A stretch of 16,833 nt of DNA from an uncultured Lacibacter sp. (GCF_946479605.1 NZ_CAMLGT010000048.1:1-16833), one strand, 5' to 3'. Shown: positions 1-6,131, counted from the stretch's first letter. Program-made: numbers and translations. The notes: generated by a model not told the origin, from the sequence alone.

Positions 1-629
1 CCAAGCACTCTTGCCAAACTTCCCTTTGAATGATCTGTAACAAAATTCACCGATGCTTTATTAGCCTGTTCAATTGTACCATTTTGCTCACGCTGCAGAA
101 TTAGAAATCTCGTATAGTTCTTCTTCATGGTTTGAATGCCGGGAGCGATCACATTCAACCCATACAATTCGGCAGCGAGTTTGCTGGCAATAGCAGCAAT
201 ATGTTTGCTCTTGTGCTGGTAAATATGTTTTGCGCTCAACGCCGTATCTTCTGTTTCAACCAGCTTCCATTTGTATTTATCCAAATAATCGTAGCACTGC
301 TGCAGGGCCATCGTATGCGAATGCACTTCTTTAATATCTTCCAGTTTCACACCCTGGTTGACGATAAGGTTTTGTTTGATGTGCAGGTACACTTCACCAA
401 CAATCGTGAGATTACTTTTTTGCAATAAATTATAGTTGGGCAAAATGCTGCCGGCAATGGAATTCTCAATGGCCATTACGGCTCCATCGCTTTCTTTTTT
501 GTTGGCGCCAATCTTCACCACTTCCCTGAATGTAGCACAGGGAATCACTTCCACATCCTTTCCAAAAAATTGCCTGGCCGCTTCCTGGTGGAAACTGCCT
601 TCGTAACCTTGTATTGTAACTTTCGCCAT
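1..629 (-). CDS. pheA: Prephenate dehydratase, 5' part (runs off the left edge)
   Basis: Converts prephenate to phenylpyruvate in phenylalanine synthesis, in the cytoplasm. The reading frame starts at the ATG at 629-627 and stays open to base 1, giving about 209 codons of a protein usually 270-290 long. Visible family motifs are a GYEGSFHQEAA N-terminus (family YLGPEGSF), AIENSIAGS (family PIENS.EGS), HSHTMALQQC (family HPQALAQC) and TRFLIL near residue 180, the catalytic TRF. The last visible residues (VNFVTDHSKGSLARVL) look like the start of a C-terminal ACT domain, the usual site of phenylalanine feedback inhibition. No chorismate mutase domain precedes it, so this is the stand-alone form. 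There is no Shine-Dalgarno sequence. A hairpin ends 13 nt before the ATG and a Phe-rich leader ORF lies further upstream, so expression is probably attenuated by Phe supply. In related genomes this gene often heads an aromatic operon, but what follows lies outside the window. Confidence 0.95.
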   Translation of the reverse strand, partial: MAKVTIQGYEGSFHQEAARQFFGKDVEVIPCATFREVVKIGANKKESDGAVMAIENSIAGSILPNYNLLQKSNLTIVGEVYLHIKQNLIVNQGVKLEDIKEVHSHTMALQQCYDYLDKYKWKLVETEDTALSAKHIYQHKSKHIAAIASKLAAELYGLNVIAPGIQTMKKNYTRFLILQREQNGTIEQANKASVNFVTDHSKGSLARVL

Positions 630-642
630 AGTCTTAAATGAC

Positions 643-668
643 GAATCCCGACCTTTCGGCCGGGATTC
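643..668 (-). terminator. Attenuator hairpin (3:4 stem) in front of pheA
   Basis: In the minus-strand RNA, GAAUCCCGGCC pairs with GGUCGGGAUUC over 11 bp, closed by a GAAA (GNRA) tetraloop at 657-654. One of the pairs is G-U, so the helix is continuous only in the minus-strand transcript; the plus strand has an A/C mismatch at 651/660. This supports selection on the RNA made toward pheA. The sequence after it (GUCAUUUAAGACU, then AUG) has no real U-tract. The hairpin may therefore end transcription inefficiently, or may instead mask the start of pheA. It is the default structure expected when the leader ribosome does not stall. Confidence 0.75.
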
Positions 669-724
669 TTTATGTTGATTTCGTTTGTTCGTTTAGTTCG
701 CTTTCAACAAAAGGAGTCCCGGCC
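658..724 (-). promoter_or_regulatory. Antiterminator pairing (2:3 stem) of the pheA leader
   Basis: The minus-strand RNA at 724-717 (GGCCGGGA), inside leader codons 20-22, is perfectly complementary over 8 bp to 665-658 (UCCCGGCC). That second segment is the left arm of the attenuator hairpin. The two helices cannot coexist. A ribosome stalled on the Phe codons at about 758-741 would leave 724-717 free, letting this pairing form and releasing pheA. A ribosome that runs to the stop at 693-695 would favour the downstream hairpin. The pairing is seen directly; the switching is inferred from known leader-peptide attenuators. Confidence 0.72.
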
Positions 725-782
725 TCGTTCTAAAATAAAAGAAGCTAAAATAAAAGAAACCGTATGCCTTGTTTGTTGTCAT
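693..782 (-). CDS. Putative Phe/Tyr-rich attenuator leader peptide of pheA
   Basis: A 29-codon ORF with ATG at 782-780 and TAA at 695-693. Its middle reads GFFYFSFFYF, giving 6 Phe and 2 Tyr in ten residues; a further Tyr precedes it at residue 7. The Phe-rich part is built from two tandem 15-bp units (730-744 and 745-759), each encoding FFYF plus one residue. The ORF ends 63 nt before the pheA ATG. It starts 6 nt after a good Bacteroidota -7 element, so its mRNA may be almost leaderless. Downstream lie two alternative RNA pairings of the kind used in ribosome-mediated attenuation. The layout parallels the enterobacterial pheL leader (MKH..FFFAFFFTFP-type), but the sequence is unrelated. It may have no function as a protein; translation itself would be the sensor. 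The ORF is certain; its translation is inferred. Confidence 0.8.
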   Translation of the reverse strand: MTTNKAYGFFYFSFFYFRTRPGLLLLKAN

Positions 783-788
783 GAGATT

Positions 789-818
789 CAAATGTAGACA
801 GGCTTTTCTATAAAACAA
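789..818 (-). promoter_or_regulatory. Promoter of the pheA leader transcript
   Basis: A -33 TTG (818-816) and a -7 TACATTTG (796-789) are separated by 19 nt, a full match to the Bacteroidota consensus TTG-N17..23-TAnnTTTG. The -7 element ends only 6 nt before the leader ATG at 782, so transcription would start at or just before the ATG. Confidence 0.72.
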
Positions 819-899
819 GCGTTAGCCGTAAAAAAAAATCTGCGCAACCGTTGTCAAATACTACACTAACAAACGCTGTATCAGTGAGCTTTTAGGGCT

Positions 900-928
900 A
901 AAAACGAAAAAAGCCATTCCAGGAATGG
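900..928 (-). terminator. Terminator of the small lipoprotein gene
   Basis: In the minus orientation CCATTC pairs with GAATGG (928-914) around a tiny loop, followed by CTTTTTTCGTTTTT (913-900). This is a short stem with a good T-rich tail. It lies about 100 nt after the lipoprotein stop and upstream of the pheA leader promoter, so it separates the two units. Confidence 0.7.
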
Positions 929-1031
929 AACGGCCGTTAACGATTGCTTGCCATATGAAAATCTTTATAAGATCAAATCCTTACCCGGCAAGCGGGGCTT
1001 TATAGTTGGGTTGATCTATTTCGTTCGCAAA

Positions 1032-1211
1032 TTACTTTGCAACTGCAGGAGAATCTACTTTAGGAGAATCAACAGCAGGAGTATCAACTTTAGGAGTATC
1101 AACAACAGCTGGAGCTTCTACTGCAGGAGTGTCAGCAGCTGGTTCTTTTTCACCTTCATTGTTACAAGCTACAAAACCGAGGATTGCGAACGCTAATAAA
1201 ACCTTTTTCAT
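1032..1211 (-). CDS. Small Pro-rich repeat lipoprotein, 59 aa
   Basis: An ORF of 59 codons with ATG at 1211-1209 and TAA at 1034-1032. The first 15 residues (MKKVLLAFAILGFVA) form a lipoprotein signal with Cys at 16; -1 Ala and -2 Val fit a lipobox, though Phe at -3 is slightly unusual. The mature part is acidic, then Pro/Val/Ala-rich, and ends in four copies of a five-residue unit D-(T/S)-P-(K/A)-V at residues 38-57. It is likely anchored to the outer or inner membrane and largely unfolded. It has its own terminator and is divergent from the sigma factor operon (145 nt between starts), so it is a possible target of that sigma factor (inference). I do not recognise a named family. Small lipoproteins of this kind are common in Bacteroidota but uncharacterised. 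Confidence 0.75.
   Translation of the reverse strand: MKKVLLAFAILGFVACNNEGEKEPAADTPAVEAPAVVDTPKVDTPAVDSPKVDSPAVAK
1041..1100 (-). repeat. Four tandem 15-bp coding repeats
   Basis: Codons 38-57 of the small lipoprotein consist of four in-frame 15-bp units of the form GAT-(A/T)CT-CCT-NNN-GTN, encoding DTPKV, DTPAV, DSPKV and DSPAV. The period of exactly five codons means slippage changes length without breaking the frame. Confidence 0.8.
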
Positions 1212-1273
1212 TCTTTTTGAGTTTTTAAAAGTTTAAGATAATTATCGAGGATTAATACCTGTACTTAAAAAAG

Positions 1274-1320
1274 GTAACCCGGTTTTTTTAATTTTTTTTT
1301 TTAGCCGTTCTTTGGGTTAC
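1274..1320. promoter_or_regulatory. Inverted repeat flanking a T-tract in the divergent intergenic region
   Basis: GTAACCC (1274-1280) and GGGTTAC (1314-1320) are perfect 7-bp inverted arms, 33 nt apart, flanking a T-rich tract (1283-1302). They sit between the divergent lipoprotein and sigma factor genes, 36 bp before the sigma GTG. No clean TAnnTTTG element is seen for either gene, so the promoters here may be of another type, perhaps read by the encoded sigma factor. A binding-site role is a guess. Confidence 0.35.
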
Positions 1321-1355
1321 AAATTGTCCTTTTTGGTATTAAAAACAGAGAAATA

Positions 1356-1922
1356 GTGAAACCTGAGATAAACGAATCGGAATTACTGGCAGGTTTAGCC
1401 CGGAACGACAGGAAGGCTGTGGAAACCCTTTACAAGCTGAATTACAGCATGGTACAGGCGTTTATTGTCAACAATAATGGTACAGCAGACGATGCAAGAG
1501 ATATATTTCAGGAAGCCATGATTGTTCTTTACGAGAAGGTAAGAGAAGGTTCGCTTGAGCTGAACTGCCAGATAAAAACGTACATGTATTCGGTCTGCAG
1601 GCGGCTTTGGCTGAAAAGGTTACAGCAGTTACAACGCTTTGGAGCACCGGTTGAAAGCCTGGAAGATGTGGTACCTGTTGAAGAAGAACTGGAAGAACAC
1701 GAGCGGAAAAATGAAGCATTTGGCGTAATGGAGAAAGCCCTGACGCATTTGGGCGAACCCTGTAAAAGCTTATTAGAGTCCTATTATATACAGAAAAAAC
1801 AAATGCTTGACATTGCAACGGAGTTTGGGTACACCAATGCCGACAATGCCAAAAACCAGAAGTATAAATGTTTAATGCGACTGAAGAAACTATTCTTTGC
1901 TCAATATAAAAAGGTGGACTGA
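1356..1922 (+). CDS. RNA polymerase sigma-70 family (ECF-type) factor
   Basis: A 188-residue cytoplasmic protein of the length expected for ECF sigma factors, which direct RNA polymerase to specific promoters. Residues about 25-93 match the sigma2 region (LYKLNYSMVQAFI, then DDARDIFQEAMIVLYEKVREG, then YMYSVCRRLWLKRL). Residues about 128-182 match sigma4 with a helix-turn-helix (LLESYYIQKKQMLDIATEFGY). An acidic stretch (residues about 101-117) links them. The start is GTG at 1356; the next Met (residue 31) would remove part of sigma2, so GTG is preferred. The stop is followed after 1 nt by the ATG of a membrane anti-sigma/protease protein, indicating one operon and probably coupled translation. 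Its regulator is therefore likely the downstream protein. Its own targets cannot be read from the window. Confidence 0.88.
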   Translation: MKPEINESELLAGLARNDRKAVETLYKLNYSMVQAFIVNNNGTADDARDIFQEAMIVLYEKVREGSLELNCQIKTYMYSVCRRLWLKRLQQLQRFGAPVESLEDVVPVEEELEEHERKNEAFGVMEKALTHLGEPCKSLLESYYIQKKQMLDIATEFGYTNADNAKNQKYKCLMRLKKLFFAQYKKVD

Positions 1923-1923
1923 G

Positions 1924-3021
1924 ATGGATGATATTTTACTTTTAGATGCGACTGAACGTTACCTCAACGGTGAAATGAACGCTGAAGAGAAAGCGATGTT
2001 TGAACAACTCCGTCAAACCAACCAGGAGGTTGACCAGATGGTGGTGGAACATACTTTCTTTTTACAGCAGTTTGAGCGCTATGGTGGCGTACGTGAAATG
2101 AAACACACTCTGCATGATGTGCACAACCACCTAATGCAGGATGGTGAAATAAAAGAAGAGGTACTGTCAACCAGTGCAAAAGTGGTAAATCTATGGAAGC
2201 GTTACAAACGTACCATTACCATTGCAGCCTCTATAGCTGGTATTACAGCTTTGTCTATCAGCAGTATGACATTACTTGTAGCACCAAAGGGTAATGAAAA
2301 GGCTATTACAGACCTCAGTAAAAAAGTTTCGGTATTGGAACGTAACCAACGTGAACAAGCCAGCCAAATCAATACTGTTATCAGCAAGCTTGAGCCAGGT
2401 GCTGTTATTAAAGAAAGCGGTTCAGCCTTTTTAGTTGATACCAAGGGTTATCTTGTAACCAATGCACACGTTGTGAAGAATGCAAAAGGTGCTATTGTGT
2501 TAAACAGTAAAGGAGCTGAATTTAAAGCCATCATTGTTAAGGTTGATGAAGCAAAAGATATCGCCATCCTCAAGATCCAGGATAAAGATTATAAATCTGC
2601 CGGGATACTTCCTTATGCAATCCGCAAATCTTCAACTGATATTGCTGAGCCCATTTTTACATTGGGCTATCCACGTAATGAAATTGTGTATGGCGAAGGT
2701 TACCTGAGTGCTAAAACAGGTTTTAATGGCGATACGCTCAGCTGCCAGATTGCTGTTGCAGCAAACCCGGGTAATAGCGGCGGCCCTGTATTTAACAGGC
2801 AAGGTGAAGTGATCGGTATTTTAAGTACAAAAGAAACAAAAGCTGATGGTGTGGTATTCGCCATCCAGTCGAAATACATTGTTGAAACAGTGAATCAGCT
2901 GAAAAAAGACGATTCAACCATTGAACTGAAACTCCCTTCTAAATCTTCCGTAAAAGGAATGGACGCTGTACAGCAGGTGAAGAAGATCCAGGATTATGTT
3001 TACATGGTGAAAGTATATTAA
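1924..3021 (+). CDS. Anti-sigma-like membrane protein fused to a periplasmic trypsin/DegS-like protease
   Basis: 365 residues from the ATG at 1924. A TTG nine codons earlier would overlap the sigma gene and is less likely. Residues about 8-70 resemble a helical anti-sigma domain (ERYLNGEMNAEEKAMFEQL). A basic KRYKR precedes one membrane span (about 97-119), placing the N-terminus in the cytoplasm. A predicted coiled coil (about 125-153) leads to an S1/HtrA-type protease domain (about 160-325). His182 (TNAHVV), Asp212 (KDIAILKI) and Ser285 (GNSGGP) form an intact catalytic triad. There is no PDZ domain. RseA (anti-sigma) and DegS (protease) are separate proteins in E. coli; here both roles seem joined. 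The likely job is to hold the upstream sigma factor at the membrane and release it on envelope stress. Protease identity is firm; the anti-sigma role is inferred from fold-like sequence, topology and operon position. Confidence 0.82.
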   Translation: MDDILLLDATERYLNGEMNAEEKAMFEQLRQTNQEVDQMVVEHTFFLQQFERYGGVREMKHTLHDVHNHLMQDGEIKEEVLSTSAKVVNLWKRYKRTITIAASIAGITALSISSMTLLVAPKGNEKAITDLSKKVSVLERNQREQASQINTVISKLEPGAVIKESGSAFLVDTKGYLVTNAHVVKNAKGAIVLNSKGAEFKAIIVKVDEAKDIAILKIQDKDYKSAGILPYAIRKSSTDIAEPIFTLGYPRNEIVYGEGYLSAKTGFNGDTLSCQIAVAANPGNSGGPVFNRQGEVIGILSTKETKADGVVFAIQSKYIVETVNQLKKDDSTIELKLPSKSSVKGMDAVQQVKKIQDYVYMVKVY

Positions 3022-3055
3022 TCAGATTTTCCTGTCCTTTCCCGTATTAAAACTA

Positions 3056-3090
3056 AAAATCCCCCCGCAATAGCGAGGGGATTTTCTTTT
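3056..3090. terminator. Bidirectional terminator between convergent genes
   Basis: AAAATCCCC (3056-3064) pairs with GGGGATTTT (3077-3085), with an inner CGC/GCG pair (3066-3068 with 3073-3075). The plus strand continues TTTTCTTTTG and the minus strand continues into a T-rich stretch. It can serve both the protease gene and the PUR gene. Confidence 0.85.
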
Positions 3091-3107
3091 GTATAAGTTT
3101 TGGTCTA

Positions 3108-3563
3108 TTACCATTTATCAACCTCTTCGTTTGCAAGGTTGTCGCCGCTTGAAGCAGGCACTTCAACAGCTGCAGGAGCTTCCTGTACGGGAACCGGAGC
3201 TGGAGCAGTTGCAACCGGTGCAGCTACTGTTTCAGGTGTATCGTTATAATCACCATCGCCGCTTGAAGGAGCATCTTCATGGTTAAATGCATCAAAATCG
3301 AAATCAGGCATCAATTCTGTTTTCACATAATCAATCGCTTCATTCAATCCTTTAATAAATTTGTTGAAATCTTCTTTGTAAAGGAAAATCTTATGACGGT
3401 CATACCCTTCACCTGTAAAGCGTTTACGGCTCTCCGTAATAGTGAGATAGTAATCGTTACCACGTGTAGATCTTACATCAAAGAAATAAGTTCTTCTCTT
3501 ACCAGCACGGATGCGCTTGCTGTAAATGCTTTCCATCCGTTTGTCATTGTTTTCGTACGCCAC
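3108..3563 (-). CDS. PUR family DNA/RNA-binding protein (DUF3276)
   Basis: A 151-residue protein. The N-terminal half (about 10-85) carries the conserved block YSKRIRAGKRRTYFFDVRST, then GNDYYLTITESRKR, typical of the Bacteroidota DUF3276 family. These proteins share the PUR fold of eukaryotic Pur-alpha and bind single-stranded nucleic acid. The C-terminal tail is acidic, then Pro/Ala/Val-rich and probably disordered. The start is GTG at 3563-3561, because family members begin just before the YSKR.RAGKRRTYFF block and a Met at residue 10 would trim it. A good promoter lies about 44 nt upstream. It is convergent with the protease gene and shares its terminator. The cellular role in Bacteroidota is not well established; a Borrelia relative acts as a nucleic-acid-binding regulator. 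Confidence 0.88.
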   Translation of the reverse strand: MAYENNDKRMESIYSKRIRAGKRRTYFFDVRSTRGNDYYLTITESRKRFTGEGYDRHKIFLYKEDFNKFIKGLNEAIDYVKTELMPDFDFDAFNHEDAPSSGDGDYNDTPETVAAPVATAPAPVPVQEAPAAVEVPASSGDNLANEEVDKW

Positions 3564-3606
3564 AGTTATTAGGTTTTAGTTCGCAATGCTTTTTTTCAAA
3601 CAGCGA

Positions 3607-3635
3607 CAAAGATATAGTTCTTTTCGATTTGGCAA
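3607..3635 (-). promoter_or_regulatory. Promoter of the PUR gene
   Basis: TTG (3635-3633), an 18-nt spacer and TATCTTTG (3614-3607) match the Bacteroidota consensus. The 5' leader would be about 40 nt, with no Shine-Dalgarno sequence before the GTG start. Confidence 0.7.
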
Positions 3636-3674
3636 AATTTTCCAAAAACCGTCAAATGGCGTTGATTTTCACTA

Positions 3675-5495
3675 TCAGGAAGGTGTTTCTTCCAGCTGCT
3701 GACGATTGTATAAATCGGCATACAAACCCTGTTTTTGAAGCAGCTCTTCATGTGTTCCCTGTTCGGCAATACGGCCATCATCCATTACAATAATTCTGTC
3801 AAATTGCAGAAGAGAAAAAATACGATGTGTAATTACAATCGCTGTTTTATGCTGCAGGTAATTTGATAAGTGAGTCAGAATTTCTTTCTCCGTACGGGCA
3901 TCCACAGCATTCAAACAATCATCCATAATAATCAGCCCAGGGTCTTTTACCAATGCACGGGCAATGGATATACGTTGTTTTTGTCCACCGCTGAGTGTTA
4001 CACCTCTTTCGCCCACCATTGTATTATATCCTTCAGGAAAAGCCAGTATATCCCGGTGTACAGATGCAGATGTGGCAGCTGCTTTTATTTCTTCTTCTGT
4101 ATTTGCTCCTGTTCCAAATGAAATATTATTTGCAATCGTATCGCTGAACAGAAAAACATCTTGCGGAATAAAACTCACCTGGCTGCGGTAATGTTGCAAG
4201 GCCAGTTGCTGTAATGGAATACCATCTATTTTCACCGTTCCGTTTGACGGATCGTAAAACCGAAGCAGGAGTTGAGCAATGGTTGATTTACCCGAGCCGG
4301 TACGGCCAATAACCGCCACCTTCTCCCCCTGCCGGATGCTGAGTGAAAAATCTTTTAATGCCGCAATACCTGTATGCGGATATACAAAGTTTACATGTTC
4401 AAACTCCACATTACCCTGCAATGTATGTTTAACAGCATTGGGCGGATTGGCAATGTTTGTTTCCGTGAGCAGAAATTCGTTTAAGCGTTGCTGTGAGGCG
4501 GCAGCTCTTTGAATGGTGCTTGCCACCCAGCCAATAGCGCTTACAGGAAAAGCCAGCATGGTGAGGTACATGATAAATGCAGCCATGTCGCCGAAATTGA
4601 TCTGCCCCTCCATGTACTTCAACCCGCCGATCAACACAACCAGCAATGTGCTGATGCCAATGATCAGTCCCATAACTGGAAAGTAAACAGCTTCCACTTT
4701 GTACAGAGCGGTAGCACTGTTGCGGTATTGTTCACTATTGGTTTTAAAAAAATGCAGCATTGCTTTTTCCTGCACAAATGATTTAATTACACGTATGCCG
4801 GAGTATGATTGCTGTGCATTGGTAGTAAGATCAGACAGTTTCGCCTGCACCTGTTCACTTTTCTTATGAATGATATTATTTACAAAATAAATGGCAATGG
4901 CAAGAATGGGCATAGGAGCCAACACATACAACGACAACTCGGCGTTCTTCTTCACCATATAAAACACACTCAGCGAAATAAGTGCAATCAGATTGATGAG
5001 ATACATAATGGCCGGACCTGTGTACATCCGCACACGGCTTACATCTTCTGCCATGCGGTTCATCAAGTCGCCCGTTTCATGCGTTTTGTAAAAATCAGGA
5101 TCAAGCTGCAGGTAATGCTGAAACACTTCGTTCTTCTGATCAAACTCTATGTGCCTGCTCATAACGATAATAGTTTGCCGCATGAGGAACATAAAAAAGC
5201 CACGCAACACAGCAAACAACAGCAATACAACCGCCAGCAATGCCACGATACCTGTTGCCGACACTGACATACTTTCGATCCAGTTAACAGTAACAATCAC
5301 CAACCGGTCATCCTGCCGCAGTAATCCTTTGGGTATTGTACCGGTTAAGAAAGCCTGTACCTTATCAATAATGTAACCTGTTACCTGCGGAGCAAGCACA
5401 GCAAAATAGTTGGAAACAAAAATGAAAATAATGCCCAGCAACAATCGCCACCTGTACTTCCAGAAATATTTATTGAGATACGAGAGATGTTTCAT
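3675..5495 (-). CDS. ABC exporter half-transporter (membrane domain plus ATPase)
   Basis: 606 residues from the ATG at 5495. A reading starting 12 codons earlier lies upstream of the -7 element and is rejected. The N-terminal six-helix exporter domain (about 15-330) is followed by an ATPase domain (about 360-595) with Walker A GRTGSGKST (397-405), Q-loop Gln445, signature LSGGQKQR (501-508), Walker B LIIMDD (521-526) and H-loop His557. Asp526 stands where most exporters have the catalytic Glu, and the D-loop reads NAVD. MdlA- and YheI/BmrC-type half-transporters also have Asp here and work as heterodimers. No partner gene is adjacent. It probably exports lipids or drugs from the inner membrane; the substrate cannot be read. 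No terminator is visible before the PUR gene 111 nt downstream. Confidence 0.92.
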   Translation of the reverse strand: MKHLSYLNKYFWKYRWRLLLGIIFIFVSNYFAVLAPQVTGYIIDKVQAFLTGTIPKGLLRQDDRLVIVTVNWIESMSVSATGIVALLAVVLLLFAVLRGFFMFLMRQTIIVMSRHIEFDQKNEVFQHYLQLDPDFYKTHETGDLMNRMAEDVSRVRMYTGPAIMYLINLIALISLSVFYMVKKNAELSLYVLAPMPILAIAIYFVNNIIHKKSEQVQAKLSDLTTNAQQSYSGIRVIKSFVQEKAMLHFFKTNSEQYRNSATALYKVEAVYFPVMGLIIGISTLLVVLIGGLKYMEGQINFGDMAAFIMYLTMLAFPVSAIGWVASTIQRAAASQQRLNEFLLTETNIANPPNAVKHTLQGNVEFEHVNFVYPHTGIAALKDFSLSIRQGEKVAVIGRTGSGKSTIAQLLLRFYDPSNGTVKIDGIPLQQLALQHYRSQVSFIPQDVFLFSDTIANNISFGTGANTEEEIKAAATSASVHRDILAFPEGYNTMVGERGVTLSGGQKQRISIARALVKDPGLIIMDDCLNAVDARTEKEILTHLSNYLQHKTAIVITHRIFSLLQFDRIIVMDDGRIAEQGTHEELLQKQGLYADLYNRQQLEETPS

Positions 5496-5502
5496 GCAGT
5501 GG

Positions 5503-5535
5503 CAAAGGTACAAAGGGAAAGGCCATAGCATGGCC
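5503..5535 (-). promoter_or_regulatory. ABC exporter promoter with palindromic operator candidate
   Basis: A -7 element TACCTTTG (5510-5503) ends 7 nt before the ATG, so the mRNA leader would be very short or absent. No TTG is seen at the usual -33 distance. Instead a perfect dyad GGCCAT-AGC-ATGGCC (5521-5535) covers the -18 to -35 region, where a repressor or activator dimer could bind. The promoter match is good; the operator role is inferred from position and symmetry alone. Confidence 0.5.
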
Positions 5536-5571
5536 GTTCATCAAATGCTCAATCATTAAATGTTAAACTTA

Positions 5572-6000
5572 TCAGGACTGAATATAATTCTGCAACTGTT
5601 CAATGGTTTCCTTCTGCGACAGAATGGTTTCCGTTACCACATCATTGATGGAGATAATACCAGTTACTTTATCATTTTCAAAAACAGGCAGGTAACGGAT
5701 ATTGCTTTCGCTCATGATATGCATGCAGGTTTCAATGGAGTTTTCAGGGGTTATCCTTGGCAAACCTGTTGTCATAATATCTTTTACAAATGTTTCGGTT
5801 GAAGACTTACCACGCAGAATCACTTTACGGGCATAATCACGTTCAGTCATTACACCCAGGTATTCATCAGCATCCATCACCATTACCGATCCAATATTTT
5901 TTTCGGCCATCAGTTGCAGTGCATTGATCACCGGCAACCCTGGTTCAACTGAAATAACATGTTTGCCTTTGCGCTGAAGGATGTGTGATACTTTTCTCAT
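5572..6000 (-). CDS. CBS-pair domain protein
   Basis: 142 residues made almost wholly of two CBS motifs: about 8-60 (NALQLMAEKNIGSVMVMD, then GVMTERDYARKVI) and about 74-132 (SIETCMHIMSESNIRYLPV, then GIISINDVV). CBS pairs bind adenosine nucleotides such as AMP, ATP or SAM and usually act as energy sensors. Stand-alone CBS proteins of this length are common but mostly of unknown partner. There is no signal peptide, so it is cytoplasmic. It lies 76 nt upstream of the ABC exporter on the same strand, and the exporter has its own -7 element, so co-transcription is possible but not required. The start ATG at 6000 gives the full first motif. Confidence 0.9.
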   Translation of the reverse strand: MRKVSHILQRKGKHVISVEPGLPVINALQLMAEKNIGSVMVMDADEYLGVMTERDYARKVILRGKSSTETFVKDIMTTGLPRITPENSIETCMHIMSESNIRYLPVFENDKVTGIISINDVVTETILSQKETIEQLQNYIQS

Positions 6001-6046
6001 TCTGTTCGTGTTTTAATTCAACCTTAAGTTAATGAAATTAAATAAA

Positions 6047-6073
6047 AAAGATGTGCGGGAAAGGCACATCTTT
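6047..6073 (-). terminator. Terminator downstream of the cupin gene
   Basis: AAAGATGTGC (6047-6056) pairs with GCACATCTTT (6064-6073), a perfect 10-bp stem with a 7-nt loop. In the minus orientation it continues TTTTATTTAATTT. It separates the cupin gene from the CBS gene. Confidence 0.8.
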
Positions 6074-6131
6074 CTAATGTTTAAAATATTATTGACTGAT
6101 GCGGAAAAATTAATACAACAGTTATGTTCTG

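Noticed and set aside
132..428. Plus-strand ORF of 98 codons
   Set aside because: It lies wholly inside the minus-strand pheA frame, whose protein motifs are clear.
948..1196. Plus-strand ORF of 82 codons
   Set aside because: It is antisense to the repeat lipoprotein, and its Arg/Ser-rich repeats mirror the 15-bp repeats of the real gene.
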